Assembly: GCF_003937915.1 (NCBI RefSeq)
Contig: NZ_RHUM01000002.1
Location: 372,001 to 436,000 of the forward strand
DNA: 64,000 nt
Source of the DNA: Erwinia sp. 198
Lineage (GTDB): Bacteria > Pseudomonadota > Gammaproteobacteria > Enterobacterales > Enterobacteriaceae
Reading direction: 5' to 3'
The position numbers were made by a program, and so were the translations under genes. A model generated the notes under the pieces. That model saw nothing but the letters and a program-made list of their open reading frames with translations. It was not told the DNA's origin and ran no database searches. Below, in pieces: positions 1 through 8,189 of this stretch (positions are counted from its first letter, which is position 1; every line of letters starts with the position of its first letter).

Positions 1-103
1 CAACCCGCTGTTTAACCCCCGTTTTTCATTTCTCAGGACTAAACTTAATCTTACTTTTGCCGATAACTGACTGATTCGCGTTTCGCTTTAAGGATGGTCG
101 TCA

Positions 104-1666
104 ATGCAAGTGTCACAGGAAGCCACTGGGGCGTTTCGCCGCAGACGCTTGTTAATTGCTGTGGTAGTCGCCGCGCTGGTGCTTATCCTTACCCTGGCTT
201 TACGCTTTATCGTTGAAAAAAATCATATCGAAAAGCTGTCGCACACTTTTGCCAGCAAAGCGATCCAGCGTTTCGATCGGCTTTTTTCGCCGCTTGACGT
301 GGCGGCTAATAATACGCTGGGGCTGGTGGGCCTGCCGTGCGATCGGGTTCGCTTTCCGCTGGTGGAAAAGCTGGCCTCGCTGCAAACCGTGCGTTCAATT
401 ATCCTGGTCGACCGGGACAATATGTACTGCTCCAGCATTTATGGCAGCACCAATCTTGCCTTCAGCACCACCTATCCCGAACTGGCCGTAAACAATCAGC
501 GAATGCTGCTGAGCACCGACGATCATCTGCTCAAAGGCTCGCCGGTACTGCTGCTGTGGACGCCGCTGGAAGCGGGCAATAAGGCCGGGATCCTGCAACT
601 CGTTAATATCGATCTGATGAGCAACTACCTGCTTGAGCCTGAGCTGCCGTGGGTGGAGCGCGTTATTTTCAACGTAGGCGAACACAGCCTGGAATACGGC
701 AATCCCCTGATTGAAAAAGCGCTGCCGTCCGAGGATGAAGTCAGCTACCAGGACGCTTCGCTGCGCTATCCTTTTTCCGTCACGCTGTATGGGCCGGCGC
801 CCGCCCGGCTGGCGCTGCTGGCGCTGCCTGAACAGCTGCCGCTGGCGCTGCTGCTGAGCCTGCTGTCCGGCTATATTGTCTGGCTGGCGACCGCGAACCG
901 TATGAGCCTTGCCTGGCAGATCAGCTACGGCATCAACGCGCGTGAATTTATGGTTTACTGCCAGCCGCTGATTAATGCCCGCAGCGGCGAATGCGAAGGC
1001 ATCGAGCTGCTGCTGCGCTGGCATAACGATCGCCAGGGCTGGGTATCGCCGGATCTTTTTATTCCGCTGGCCGAGCGACATAACTTAATCGCGCCGCTGA
1101 CGCGTTATGTGTTAACCGAAGTGGTCAGCCAGCTGCCGCTGCTGCCGGCCCGCTCCGATTTCCATATTGCCATCAACGTCGCTTCCAGCCATTTTCATGA
1201 ACGGCAAATCGTGACGGATTTGGAGCAGCTCTGGTGGCCGGCGAACCCGACCCCGCAGCTGATTGTGGAACTGACCGAGCGCGATGCGCTGCCGGAGGTT
1301 GACCAGCGCGTGGTGGCTCAGCTGCGGCAGAGCGGCGTGAAGCTGGCGATTGATGATTTCGGCACCGGCCACAGTTCGCTCTCCTATCTGAAAACGCTCA
1401 GCCCGGACGTGCTGAAAATCGATAAGGTCTTTACCGCGGCGATAGGGACAGACGCGATTAACGCGACGGTAACGGATATGGTGATTTCTCTGGCGCAGCG
1501 GCTGAATATCAGCCTGGTTGCGGAAGGCGTGGAAACGGCAGCTCAGGCGGCCTACCTGCGTGAGAAAGGCGTGGATGTGTTGCAGGGCTATCTGTTTGCC
1601 CGACCAATGCCGCTGGAAAGTTTCCCTCAGTGGCTTAGCGAACATCAGCCGCCCGGCGGCGGCTGA
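104..1666 (+). CDS. pdeD: CSS-motif cyclic-di-GMP phosphodiesterase (PdeD/YoaD-like)
   Basis: Predicted inner-membrane enzyme that hydrolyses c-di-GMP to pGpG. A transmembrane helix lies at residues 16-36, followed by a periplasmic domain with the redox-sensing CSS motif (Cys109-Ser-Ser) and a second helix near residues 240-265. The C-terminal EAL domain has IELLLRW in place of EALLRW, then NVASSHF, VELTERD, IDDFGTGHSS, KIDKVF and AEGVET, so the metal-binding and catalytic residues look present. The 520-aa length fits the family. The start has AAGGA about 10 bases upstream. It is convergent with yoaE, the same pairing as in E. coli, which supports the symbol. In the known family, Dsb-controlled oxidation of the CSS pair regulates activity. 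Confidence 0.9.
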   Translation: MQVSQEATGAFRRRRLLIAVVVAALVLILTLALRFIVEKNHIEKLSHTFASKAIQRFDRLFSPLDVAANNTLGLVGLPCDRVRFPLVEKLASLQTVRSIILVDRDNMYCSSIYGSTNLAFSTTYPELAVNNQRMLLSTDDHLLKGSPVLLLWTPLEAGNKAGILQLVNIDLMSNYLLEPELPWVERVIFNVGEHSLEYGNPLIEKALPSEDEVSYQDASLRYPFSVTLYGPAPARLALLALPEQLPLALLLSLLSGYIVWLATANRMSLAWQISYGINAREFMVYCQPLINARSGECEGIELLLRWHNDRQGWVSPDLFIPLAERHNLIAPLTRYVLTEVVSQLPLLPARSDFHIAINVASSHFHERQIVTDLEQLWWPANPTPQLIVELTERDALPEVDQRVVAQLRQSGVKLAIDDFGTGHSSLSYLKTLSPDVLKIDKVFTAAIGTDAINATVTDMVISLAQRLNISLVAEGVETAAQAAYLREKGVDVLQGYLFARPMPLESFPQWLSEHQPPGGG

Positions 1667-1668
1667 TG
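1643..1668. terminator. Inverted repeat between pdeD and yoaE
   Basis: An 11-bp perfect inverted repeat (CATCAGCCGCC, loop CGGC) overlaps the end of pdeD and lies just beyond the end of the convergent yoaE. There is only a short T-run on the + side, so it may be a weak bidirectional terminator. Confidence 0.4.
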
Positions 1669-1679
1669 TTTCGTCAGGT

Positions 1680-3239
1680 TTAGCCTTCTTCCACAGGGGA
1701 TTTTTCCCGCGTTACACGCACCAAATCAATACGATAGTCGGTAGCAGAGACAATCTGGAAAATGAACGGCGGCAGTAATATTATCTCGCCCGCCTGGGGT
1801 AGCTGGCCCTTCTGGGCAATCAGCAGTCCCGCCAGCGAAGCATGATCGTCTGCCGGCTTCACCAGCATCTGGGTATCCAGCAGCTGCTGCAAAGAATGCA
1901 GGTCGGTGCCGCCCTTCACCAGCCAGCCTTCACCATCAGCAACGATATCAGGCGTTTCATCCTCATCCGGGAACTCGCCCGCAATCGCCTCCAGCACGTC
2001 CAGCGGCGTTATCAGGCCCTGCACCACGCCGAACTCATTGCTTACCACCACAAAGCTGCCCCTGGCGCGACGCAGCACGGCCAGCAGATTGATCGGATCC
2101 AGTGTTTCCGGCACGATCACCGGCGGCATAGCGGCAGCGTAGGTGGCGATATCAATGCCCTGCTCCAGCGCCACCAGCAGCTCTTTTGCCCGCACCACGC
2201 CGACGATCTCATCCAGCTCTCCCCGGCAGACGGGAAACAGGCTGTGCGGCGTATCCAACAGCTGAACGCGGATTTCATCCGCCGGACGCTCGGCATTGAC
2301 CCAGGAAATATCGCCGCGCGGCGTCATAATGCTGCGTACCGAGCGCGAGGCCAGCGTCAGCACGCCGTTGATCATATAGCGCTCTTCATCTTTAAAGGTT
2401 TCCTGCGGCATCAGCTTGAGGGTTTCGCTCTCCTGTTCGCCGTTATCCGTATGGCCGCCGCGTCGTCCCCCCATAAGCCGCTGAATAGCTTCGGCGGTGC
2501 GCTCACGCATCGGCCTTTTGGACTGATGACGAAGAAAATTCACCCGCGCGATCTGGTTAAACAGCTCGATCAGAATAGAGAAGCCGATAGCCGCGTAGAG
2601 GTAGCCTTTTGGAATATGGAAACCAAAGCCTTCCGCAACCAGACTAAGCCCGATCATCAACAGGAAGCTGAGGCAGAGCACCACAACCGTAGGATGCGCG
2701 TTGACAAACCGGGTCAGTGGTTTTGAGGCCAGCAGCATCACGCCCATCGCGATCGTCACCGCCGTCATCATAATCGCCAGGTTGTTGACCATGCCAACGG
2801 CAGTGATCACCGCATCCAGCGAGAAGACGGCATCCAGCACCACTATCTGGATAACCACGGACCAAAAGCTGGCGTAGCCTTTAGCGCCTCCAGCGATGTG
2901 CTCGCGGTTTTCCAGCCTTTCATGCAGCTCCATCGTCGCTTTAAACAGCAGAAAGAAACCGCCGACCAGCAGGATCAGATCGCGGCCCGAAAAGCTGAAA
3001 TCCGCGACGCTGAACAACGGACGCGTCAGGGTCACCATCCAGGAGATCAGCGAAAGCAGACCCAGGCGCATAATCAGCGCCAGAGACAGGCCTATCAGAC
3101 GGGCTTTATCACGCTGCTTTGGCGGCAGCTTATCGGCCAGGATGGCAATAAAGACCAGGTTATCTATTCCCAACACAATTTCAAGGACGACCAGCGTCAG
3201 CAGACCGGCCCAGATTGACGGGTCTAAGAGAAATTCCAT
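1680..3239 (-). CDS. yoaE: TerC-family membrane protein with CBS and CorC domains (YoaE)
   Basis: Integral membrane protein of about 519 aa. The N-terminal TerC domain (about residues 1-230) has many hydrophobic helices and the conserved [10 protein letters not shown] and [14 protein letters not shown] segments, with acidic residues in the membrane that are thought to coordinate metal. Two CBS repeats (about 300-425) and a CorC/HlyC transporter-associated domain (about 440-515) follow. Length and sequence match E. coli YoaE closely. A GTG codon at 3242 is also in frame, but ATG at 3239 has GGAG at good spacing. The substrate is not established; TerC relatives export Mn2+. A long leader precedes the gene (see 3240-3480). 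Confidence 0.9.
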   Translation of the reverse strand: MEFLLDPSIWAGLLTLVVLEIVLGIDNLVFIAILADKLPPKQRDKARLIGLSLALIMRLGLLSLISWMVTLTRPLFSVADFSFSGRDLILLVGGFFLLFKATMELHERLENREHIAGGAKGYASFWSVVIQIVVLDAVFSLDAVITAVGMVNNLAIMMTAVTIAMGVMLLASKPLTRFVNAHPTVVVLCLSFLLMIGLSLVAEGFGFHIPKGYLYAAIGFSILIELFNQIARVNFLRHQSKRPMRERTAEAIQRLMGGRRGGHTDNGEQESETLKLMPQETFKDEERYMINGVLTLASRSVRSIMTPRGDISWVNAERPADEIRVQLLDTPHSLFPVCRGELDEIVGVVRAKELLVALEQGIDIATYAAAMPPVIVPETLDPINLLAVLRRARGSFVVVSNEFGVVQGLITPLDVLEAIAGEFPDEDETPDIVADGEGWLVKGGTDLHSLQQLLDTQMLVKPADDHASLAGLLIAQKGQLPQAGEIILLPPFIFQIVSATDYRIDLVRVTREKSPVEEG

Positions 3240-3327
3240 CACAGGCTCCGAACAGAGATAGGGAAAAAAGAAACTGGCAACAACATCGCGCAGCTTATGG
3301 CTGGATACAAGGGAAGATAAGCGCCGT

Positions 3328-3432
3328 TAAAAGGCAAAGTCAGGGTGGCCGCGTAGGCCGGTGGCTTAGTTAAACAACTTCGGTGACGATCCATAGGGAG
3401 GGCGCGGGCCCGTGGCTCCTGTAAAAATTAAG
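3328..3432 (-). promoter_or_regulatory. Structured 5' leader of yoaE, possible yybP-ykoY (Mn2+) riboswitch relative
   Basis: The transcript strand of this leader contains, in order, UCGUCA, CACCGGCC and CUGACUUUGCC. These resemble the 3' half of the yybP-ykoY manganese riboswitch (UCGUCA ... CACCGG ... GACCUUUGCC). A clear GGGGAGUAGC element and a GGCAAAG partner strand for the closing helix were not found, although a GGAGCCAC segment sits where the first would be. TerC-family genes are a usual target of this riboswitch. Either it is a diverged or decayed element, or the resemblance is accidental. Confidence 0.35.
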
Positions 3433-3438
3433 GAGTTC

Positions 3439-3467
3439 TACTGTAAACAGCGCACGGGACAACGTCA
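3439..3467 (-). promoter_or_regulatory. Probable sigma-70 promoter of yoaE
   Basis: On the minus strand TTGACG is followed after exactly 17 bases by TACAGT. It would start a transcript near 3432 with a leader of about 190 nt. The leader begins with a CTCCT...AGGAG hairpin. Confidence 0.55.
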
Positions 3468-3528
3468 AAATATTTGCTTACATTTACAGAAGGCCGGTCA
3501 GGAACAAACGGCCCTGCTCCGCCAGCCG

Positions 3529-4386
3529 TCAGACGACGGCAGGCTGTATAGCCACGGACGGCTGCACAGCCTGCCGCCTTTGCCACAGGCGCAGCGTAAA
3601 GTCTGTTTCGACCTCAAACGATGGCGTGGTCGCCAGCACCCCCCAAACTTCAGGACGGGCGCGCCAGGCAAAAGGCGTCATCTGCAAGAGCGCGGCGGAC
3701 GTTTCGCTATTCAGGCTCATTAAATAATTAAGTGAATGCTGCTCTACCAGCGTAAAGTCCGGCAATGCTTCGGGCGTCTCATCATGCAGGCGTGCTTCCT
3801 GGTAGATTAGCTCTTTAAACTGTAACAGGTGTCGTGGCCCCGGCGTAACGGTCAGGACGTAACCGTGGGGCTTCACTACCCGCGCCAGCTCCTCCGCCTT
3901 GCAAGGCGCATAGATACGCAGCACGGCATCAAACTGCTCGCTGGCAAACGGTAGCCGGTGGCTGGACGCCACGCAAAAGCGAACGTTGCGATAGCGTTTA
4001 GCGCCAGCGCGCACCGCAACTCTGGATACATCCAGCGCGTGGACTTCCGCCTCGCCTTTTCTTTGCAGCATATCGGCAACCGCGTGGGTGTAGTAGCCTT
4101 CGCCACAGCCAATATCGAGCACGCTGGCGTTTTCGGGCGGGAGGATGCGCTGGAAAATATCGCAGACGCTGGACTGGAGAGGCTGATAGTGCCCGGCATC
4201 CAGAAATTCACGTCGCGCCTGCATCATCTCGGCGCTGTCGCCCGGCTGCTTCGATCGTTTGTGCTGCACCGGCAGCAGATTGACGTAGCCCTCTTTTGCC
4301 CGATCGAACTGATGCCGGTTTTCACATCGCCAGCCGGAAGCATCGGGCAGCAAGGGATGATGGCAAAGCGGGCAAAGATAAGACAT
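3529..4386 (-). CDS. rlmA: 23S rRNA (guanine745-N1)-methyltransferase RlmA
   Basis: SAM-dependent methyltransferase for G745 in helix 35 of 23S rRNA. The N-terminal zinc finger is formed by CPLCHHPL and CENRHQFD (residues 5-27). The family-specific stretch [14 protein letters not shown] and the [15 protein letters not shown]-binding motif follow. The protein is 285 aa, about 16 longer than E. coli RlmA because of a C-terminal tail rich in Val, Gln and Pro. The start has GGAG about 7 bases upstream. It lies beside cspC as in E. coli, but mntP, which flanks it there, is absent. Confidence 0.92.
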   Translation of the reverse strand: MSYLCPLCHHPLLPDASGWRCENRHQFDRAKEGYVNLLPVQHKRSKQPGDSAEMMQARREFLDAGHYQPLQSSVCDIFQRILPPENASVLDIGCGEGYYTHAVADMLQRKGEAEVHALDVSRVAVRAGAKRYRNVRFCVASSHRLPFASEQFDAVLRIYAPCKAEELARVVKPHGYVLTVTPGPRHLLQFKELIYQEARLHDETPEALPDFTLVEQHSLNYLMSLNSETSAALLQMTPFAWRARPEVWGVLATTPSFEVETDFTLRLWQRRQAVQPSVAIQPAVV

Positions 4387-4467
4387 AACAACTCTCCGGT
4401 AACGTTAAGAGCGGCAGTTTACCGGAAATACGCAGGCCAGGGCAGGTTTTCATGAGCGCAAAGGAAA

Positions 4468-4494
4468 AAGCCCCGCCGATATCGGCAGGGCTTT
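4468..4494 (-). terminator. Rho-independent terminator of cspC
   Basis: On the minus strand a GC-rich stem (AAGCCCTGCCGATATCGGCGGGGCTT, with an inner GCCGATATCGGC palindrome) is followed by a T-rich run just downstream of the cspC stop codon. Confidence 0.75.
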
Positions 4495-4546
4495 ACTATT
4501 CTGATGCTTGCCTGAACCGTCGCGCGGGCAACGGCAAGATCGAAAA

Positions 4547-4756
4547 TTAGATAGCGGTGACGTTCACAGCAGCAGGGCCTTTCTGGCCGTCCTGAATTTC
4601 GAACTCAACGTTCTGGCCTTCAGCCAGAGTTTTGAAGCCATTGCCCTGGATAGCAGAGAAGTGTACGAACACGTCTTTGCTGCCGTCTGCAGGGGTAATG
4701 AAGCCAAAACCTTTAGACTCGTTGAACCACTTAACCTGACCTTTAATCTTTGCCAT
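4547..4756 (-). CDS. cspC: Cold-shock-domain RNA-binding protein CspC
   Basis: Small single-domain OB-fold protein of 69 aa that binds single-stranded RNA and DNA. RNP1 (KGFGFITP) and RNP2 (VFVHFSAI) are intact, with the aromatic residues that stack on nucleobases. The sequence is almost identical to E. coli CspC, which acts as an RNA chaperone and antiterminator, stabilises stress transcripts and is not itself cold-induced. The ribosome-binding site TAAGGAATTTGCAAA precedes ATG. It is downstream of yobF in the usual yobF-cspC unit. Confidence 0.95.
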
Positions 4757-4809
4757 TTTGCAAATTCCTTAGAGTGTTAATTCGCCCGAGGGCGTGACGT
4801 ACAGAAAAA

Positions 4810-4911
4810 TCAGAGACACAACTGCATGAGGCATAAATTAAGGCTCGGCAAGGAAGCGGTATTCAACGTAACGTCTTTACTCAGAACTTCTTTACTGAAG
4901 ATGCCATACAT
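4810..4911 (-). CDS. yobF: YobF-like small protein, probably frameshifted
   Basis: The ORF starts MYGIFSKEVLSKDV, matching the start of E. coli YobF (MCGIFSKEVLSKHV), and sits directly upstream of cspC as expected. After residue 12 the reading frame departs from the E. coli protein although the DNA still looks similar: ACGTTACGTTGAATACCGC here against a version with one more G in E. coli (recalled). The predicted product is 33 aa instead of 47. YobF is a stress-induced small protein whose leader is co-transcribed with cspC. It could be a true lineage variant or a broken gene whose DNA is kept as the cspC leader. Confidence 0.55.
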   Translation of the reverse strand: MYGIFSKEVLSKDVTLNTASLPSLNLCLMQLCL

Positions 4912-4942
4912 AAACAGAACTGTACCCCGTTTTACCAAAAGC

Positions 4943-4971
4943 GTTATCACATATTCGATTATTAATGGCAA
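4943..4971 (-). promoter_or_regulatory. Candidate promoter of yobF-cspC
   Basis: On the minus strand TTGCCA and GATAAC are separated by 17 bases, a short distance upstream of the yobF start. This assignment comes from sequence only. Confidence 0.35.
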
Positions 4972-5040
4972 GTCATTTTTATAAGGTCGTCGGACTGTCG
5001 CACATATTTGAAACGTCTGCGGCACTTATTGCACATCAAC

Positions 5041-5454
5041 TCAGGAATTATTGAACGTCGCCAGGGTAAAGCCGAATGGCACAGGCCCATCGGTCATGCA
5101 ATTTTCTAAGGACATCTTAGCCTTCTGCTGCGGCCAAGTCTACGGTTTCTCGCTGCCCTCCGGCCGATTTTCCAGCCGGCTTATGGCAGAAATATGACAT
5201 TGCTTACTCAAAAATCTTCATTTAAAGATGGCTCCGCGCCACGCAAAATTAGAATGACATTGCGGTATCAAAAGGAGCATGTGGTTCATATTTAAATTTA
5301 AACTGCACCAAAATCAGGAAAATGTATTTCTGCTTGCCCCATTTAAATGCAGCCCCCTTCCCGATTAATTGCCATTAGTACCATCAATCTATTTGGATTA
5401 ACCGGCATTGATATCAGCGCGTACGCATTTTAAAATTGCTTACCAGGATTATTC
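5041..5454. other. 414-bp intergenic stretch, no gene recognised
   Basis: AT-rich DNA between the yobF-cspC unit and the MBL-fold gene. In E. coli, yebO and mgrB lie next to yobF. No MgrB-like ORF could be found on either strand here. The only small ORF with a purine-rich stretch near its start (5279-5368, 29 aa) has its SD too close to ATG to be convincing. Confidence 0.5.
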
Positions 5455-6453
5455 TTAATTTATATTTTTAAGGGGCATCCTTGCGCCAATTTTCCATGCG
5501 CTGAAACGGCGTTCGTCCAGCTTTGCTGCCTGCATCTTTTCGCTCAGCAAGCGCGGCGGCTCATCCAGTGATTCGTCCGCCAGCTCGAATACGCCCCAAT
5601 GAATGGGAATGGTGACGGGCTGGCCCAGCGCCTGATGTAGCGAAATGGCCTCGTCCGGATCCATATGCTGTCCGCGCATAAACCACTGCGGCGCATAAGC
5701 GCCCGTTGGCAAAGCAGCCAGGTTGAAAGGCCCCAGCCTGCGCGGGATCTCCAGCAGGCTTTCAGAATAGCCGCTGTCGCCGCTGAACCAGAAATTTACC
5801 CCCTGATTCTTTACTACCCAACCGCACCATAGAGAACGGTTGCGATCCCAGGGCGTACGCATACTCCAGTGACGCGCCGGAACGGCAAAGATCTGCATTT
5901 CGCGATCGGTGACACACTCCCACCAGTCGAGCTGCGTGACCTTTTTCGCTCCGCGTTTTTTAAACCAGGGCGCCAGCCCCAGCGGCACCACAAAATGCAC
6001 CTGCGGAAAACGACGCAGGATCAGTTTGATGGTAGGCCAGTCAAGATGGTCATAGTGGCTGTGCGAAATCAGTACGCGATCCAACGCGGGCAGGTCTTCG
6101 ACTTTCAGCGCGGCAGGCGTTTTGCGCTGCGGCCCGTAAAATCGAAGCGGCGATGCGCGCAACGCCAGCGCCGGATCGATTAGCGTGTATTGGCCCGAGG
6201 TGCGTAGCAGCAGGCAGGCATGGCCCAGCCACCAAACCGCATCCTCCTCGCCGCTTAAATCGGCAGGCTGCCACCACTGACGAATAAATGCATCGTAACC
6301 CTGCGCCGGTGGAAAAGGCAGCCCCTGCGCCTTGCGCTCTTTGCGCCAGCGCTGTAAATCTCCGGGCTGGCGCAGATCCTGTTCAGGATTACGGAAGCCT
6401 TCCGGCGTATGGTGCGCCTTGTGCGGATCGTACCAGGGGTTTTGCCAGGCCAT
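5455..6453 (-). CDS. MBL-fold metal-dependent hydrolase (RomA / NAPE-PLD-like)
   Basis: Metallo-beta-lactamase-fold hydrolase of 332 aa. Metal-binding motif HSHYDHLD (HxHxDH) lies near residues 130-137. RHWSMR, the SGDSGYSE motif and the final IHWG supply the remaining metal ligands. The N-terminal NPWYDPHKAHHTPEGFRN with a downstream RWRKERK is typical of the RomA-type subgroup, related to N-acyl-phosphatidylethanolamine phospholipase D. The true substrate is unknown. No signal peptide is evident, so it is probably cytoplasmic. It stands between yobF and yebO, where E. coli has no such gene, so it is a lineage insertion. Confidence 0.75.
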   Translation of the reverse strand: MAWQNPWYDPHKAHHTPEGFRNPEQDLRQPGDLQRWRKERKAQGLPFPPAQGYDAFIRQWWQPADLSGEEDAVWWLGHACLLLRTSGQYTLIDPALALRASPLRFYGPQRKTPAALKVEDLPALDRVLISHSHYDHLDWPTIKLILRRFPQVHFVVPLGLAPWFKKRGAKKVTQLDWWECVTDREMQIFAVPARHWSMRTPWDRNRSLWCGWVVKNQGVNFWFSGDSGYSESLLEIPRRLGPFNLAALPTGAYAPQWFMRGQHMDPDEAISLHQALGQPVTIPIHWGVFELADESLDEPPRLLSEKMQAAKLDERRFSAWKIGARMPLKNIN

Positions 6454-6477
6454 GCGGCCCTCCTTGTGCCGGAGCGA

Positions 6478-6729
6478 TTAGCGCTCCGGAATTAAACGAA
6501 TAAAATCAGTTTCATTGTTATCCTCAGCCGGTGTCTGCCGCGCGCCGACAAGCTTCATCAGCAGCTGATTCTGCCGTTTCTGCTCGTCAAGCAGCGCCTC
6601 CAGCAGGCGTATCTGTTCATTAGCTCTGACGCTGGCGCGAGTGATAAAAAACCAGGTGATTAGCCCGACAAGCGTGATGCCGATAAGCAAACCGGCTCCC
6701 GCCGCGCCGTTGGCGACCTCGTTTAACAT
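6478..6729 (-). CDS. yebO: YebO-like small inner-membrane protein
   Basis: 83-aa protein. A single transmembrane helix (residues 12-31, GLLIGITLVGLITWFFITR) is followed by a basic, Gln/Glu/Leu-rich coiled-coil-like cytoplasmic tail. Sequence and position match E. coli YebO. The start at 6729 was preferred to an upstream ATG because AGGAG lies about 8 bases before it. Function is unknown. It ends 24 bp before the MBL-fold gene starts on the same strand, so the two may be co-transcribed. Confidence 0.8.
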   Translation of the reverse strand: MLNEVANGAAGAGLLIGITLVGLITWFFITRASVRANEQIRLLEALLDEQKRQNQLLMKLVGARQTPAEDNNETDFIRLIPER

Positions 6730-6934
6730 ACCTATACTCCTGATGTTACACATAATTATAATGAGCCGAATTTTACCCGCTCATCAACGAATTGATAGCG
6801 CGCTGATAAAAATTTAGGAACCTTCGCGCAGGCTTTATGACGATACTGCTGTATGCTGACAATGTTTTGCGTATCTGCTCACAATGTACTGGCGTCGGCG
6901 ACTACGGGAAAGGCCGACGCATAAAGGAGAAAGC

Positions 6935-7171
6935 ATGAAATTTTTTGTTCGTCTTGTTGGCCTGCTGGTCGTGATTTGGCTGGCTCTGCTGGTCACCGGC
7001 TACGGCGTACTGACCGGAAGCCATAAGAATGTCGCAGGGATGGGGCTGCAATGCCAGTATCTTACCGCTCGCGGCATGACTACCGCCCAGTATTTGCACA
7101 GCGACAGCGGCATTGTCGGCGTCACCGACTGCCCTTTACTGAAAAAAAGCAGTGAAGTGATCGATAACTGA
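6935..7171 (+). CDS. yobH: YobH-like small exported or membrane-anchored protein
   Basis: 78-aa protein with an N-terminal hydrophobic segment (residues 4-25) that could be an uncleaved signal anchor. A conserved tail follows with GLQCQYLTARG, the YLH segment and TDCPLLKK; its two cysteines may form a disulfide in the periplasm. It matches E. coli YobH in length and pattern. The start is fixed by AAAGGAG 7 bases upstream. It is convergent with kdgR. Function is unknown. Confidence 0.82.
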   Translation: MKFFVRLVGLLVVIWLALLVTGYGVLTGSHKNVAGMGLQCQYLTARGMTTAQYLHSDSGIVGVTDCPLLKKSSEVIDN

Positions 7172-7172
7172 A

Positions 7173-7207
7173 ACCGCGACGGGCCGAGCGCTGTCGGCCC
7201 GTCGGTT
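7173..7207. terminator. Stem-loop between convergent yobH and kdgR
   Basis: An 11-bp perfect inverted repeat (CGACGGGCCGA with loop GCGCTG) occupies the short gap between the two convergent genes. No long T-tract follows on either strand, but the position suggests a bidirectional terminator. Confidence 0.5.
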
Positions 7208-7998
7208 CAGAAAGGATAGTTCCGATAGCCCATCTGTTCCGATATCAGCCTTGCCGCACGGTGCAGCATAGCAACATAGTTGCTCTTCTCTTCTTCGGTA
7301 AAACGGATGGTCGGGAAGGAGATGCTCAGTCCGGCAATCACCACGCCAAAGCGATCGAATACAGGCACGGCGATGCAGCGCAATCCCTCTTCCTGTTCTT
7401 CGTTGTCTTCGCCAAAGCCCTGCGCGCGTACCCGTTCCAGCTGGGTTATCAGCGCGTCCGCAGACGTAAGCGTACGGGAGGTATTCTTCTGAAAGCTGAC
7501 GTCTGCCAGGATGCTTTTTACCTCTTCCGACTCGCGCCAGGCCAGCAGTACTTTACCAATAGCGGTGCTATACAGCGGATTGCGTCGGCCAATGCGTGAG
7601 TACATGCGCAGATTGTAAAGCGAGTCGATTTTGTGAATATAAACAATGCTGTCTTCTTCCAGCGCGCCCAGGTGGATCGTCTCGCGGGTCTGGCGGGAAA
7701 GTTCGCGCATCTGGATATCGGCGCTGCGTATCAGATCGACATTCTGTAACGCCTTTGCGCCCAACTCAAACAGCTTCAAAGTCAGGCTGTATTTTTCCGT
7801 GTCGCCTTCCTGCGCAACGTAACCCAGCGACTTCATGGTCTGCAAAAAACGATAAACGGTGCTTTTCGACATCATCACCCGCTGTGACAGCTCGGTAATG
7901 CCGTGCGCTCGCTCTTCGCCCAACGCCTGTAAAATGCCGAACACTTTCAGTACGGAAGAGACCGAATCGGGCTGTTTATCCACCTCATCCTTCGCCAT
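7207..7998 (-). CDS. kdgR: IclR-family regulator of pectin/KDG catabolism, KdgR
   Basis: Transcription repressor that responds to 2-keto-3-deoxygluconate. The N-terminal winged HTH (about residues 15-75, including ITELSQRVMMSKSTVYRFLQTMKSLGYV) is followed by the IclR effector-binding domain (about 90-255), with ETIHLGAL, YSTAIGKVLLA and EGLRCIAVPVFDRFGVVIAGLSISFP. The length (263 aa) and sequence are very close to E. coli KdgR. In plant-associated enterobacteria it represses pectinase, kdu and kdg genes. It is divergent from the efflux gene yebQ, which is also its neighbour in E. coli. Confidence 0.95.
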   Translation of the reverse strand: MAKDEVDKQPDSVSSVLKVFGILQALGEERAHGITELSQRVMMSKSTVYRFLQTMKSLGYVAQEGDTEKYSLTLKLFELGAKALQNVDLIRSADIQMRELSRQTRETIHLGALEEDSIVYIHKIDSLYNLRMYSRIGRRNPLYSTAIGKVLLAWRESEEVKSILADVSFQKNTSRTLTSADALITQLERVRAQGFGEDNEEQEEGLRCIAVPVFDRFGVVIAGLSISFPTIRFTEEEKSNYVAMLHRAARLISEQMGYRNYPF

Positions 7999-8028
7999 AA
8001 CGATTTTGCCTTATTGTTTTATAAAAAA

Positions 8029-8044
8029 TGGAACACTATTCCCA
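8029..8044. promoter_or_regulatory. Candidate operator between kdgR and yebQ
   Basis: The interrupted palindrome TGGAACACTATTCCCA lies about 30 bp upstream of the kdgR start. Its GGAA...TTCC symmetry is like IclR-family operators, so it may be an autoregulatory site. This is a pattern match only. Confidence 0.3.
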
Positions 8045-8189
8045 GTATACTTTTTGCCACAGCGATAGCGCAACGCTAACCTGTCGGCAGCACAGACACA
8101 TTTGCTGATGGTTCAGCGCGCTGAATAAATGGTAAGGCAGTGAAAAAATCATTAGCATTATGATATTCACTCTCCTGACTATTTTTTCT

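Noticed and set aside
5279-5368. 29-aa ORF in the gap between yobF and the MBL-fold gene
   Set aside because: The AGGAG lies only one base before ATG and the peptide has no similarity that I recognise.
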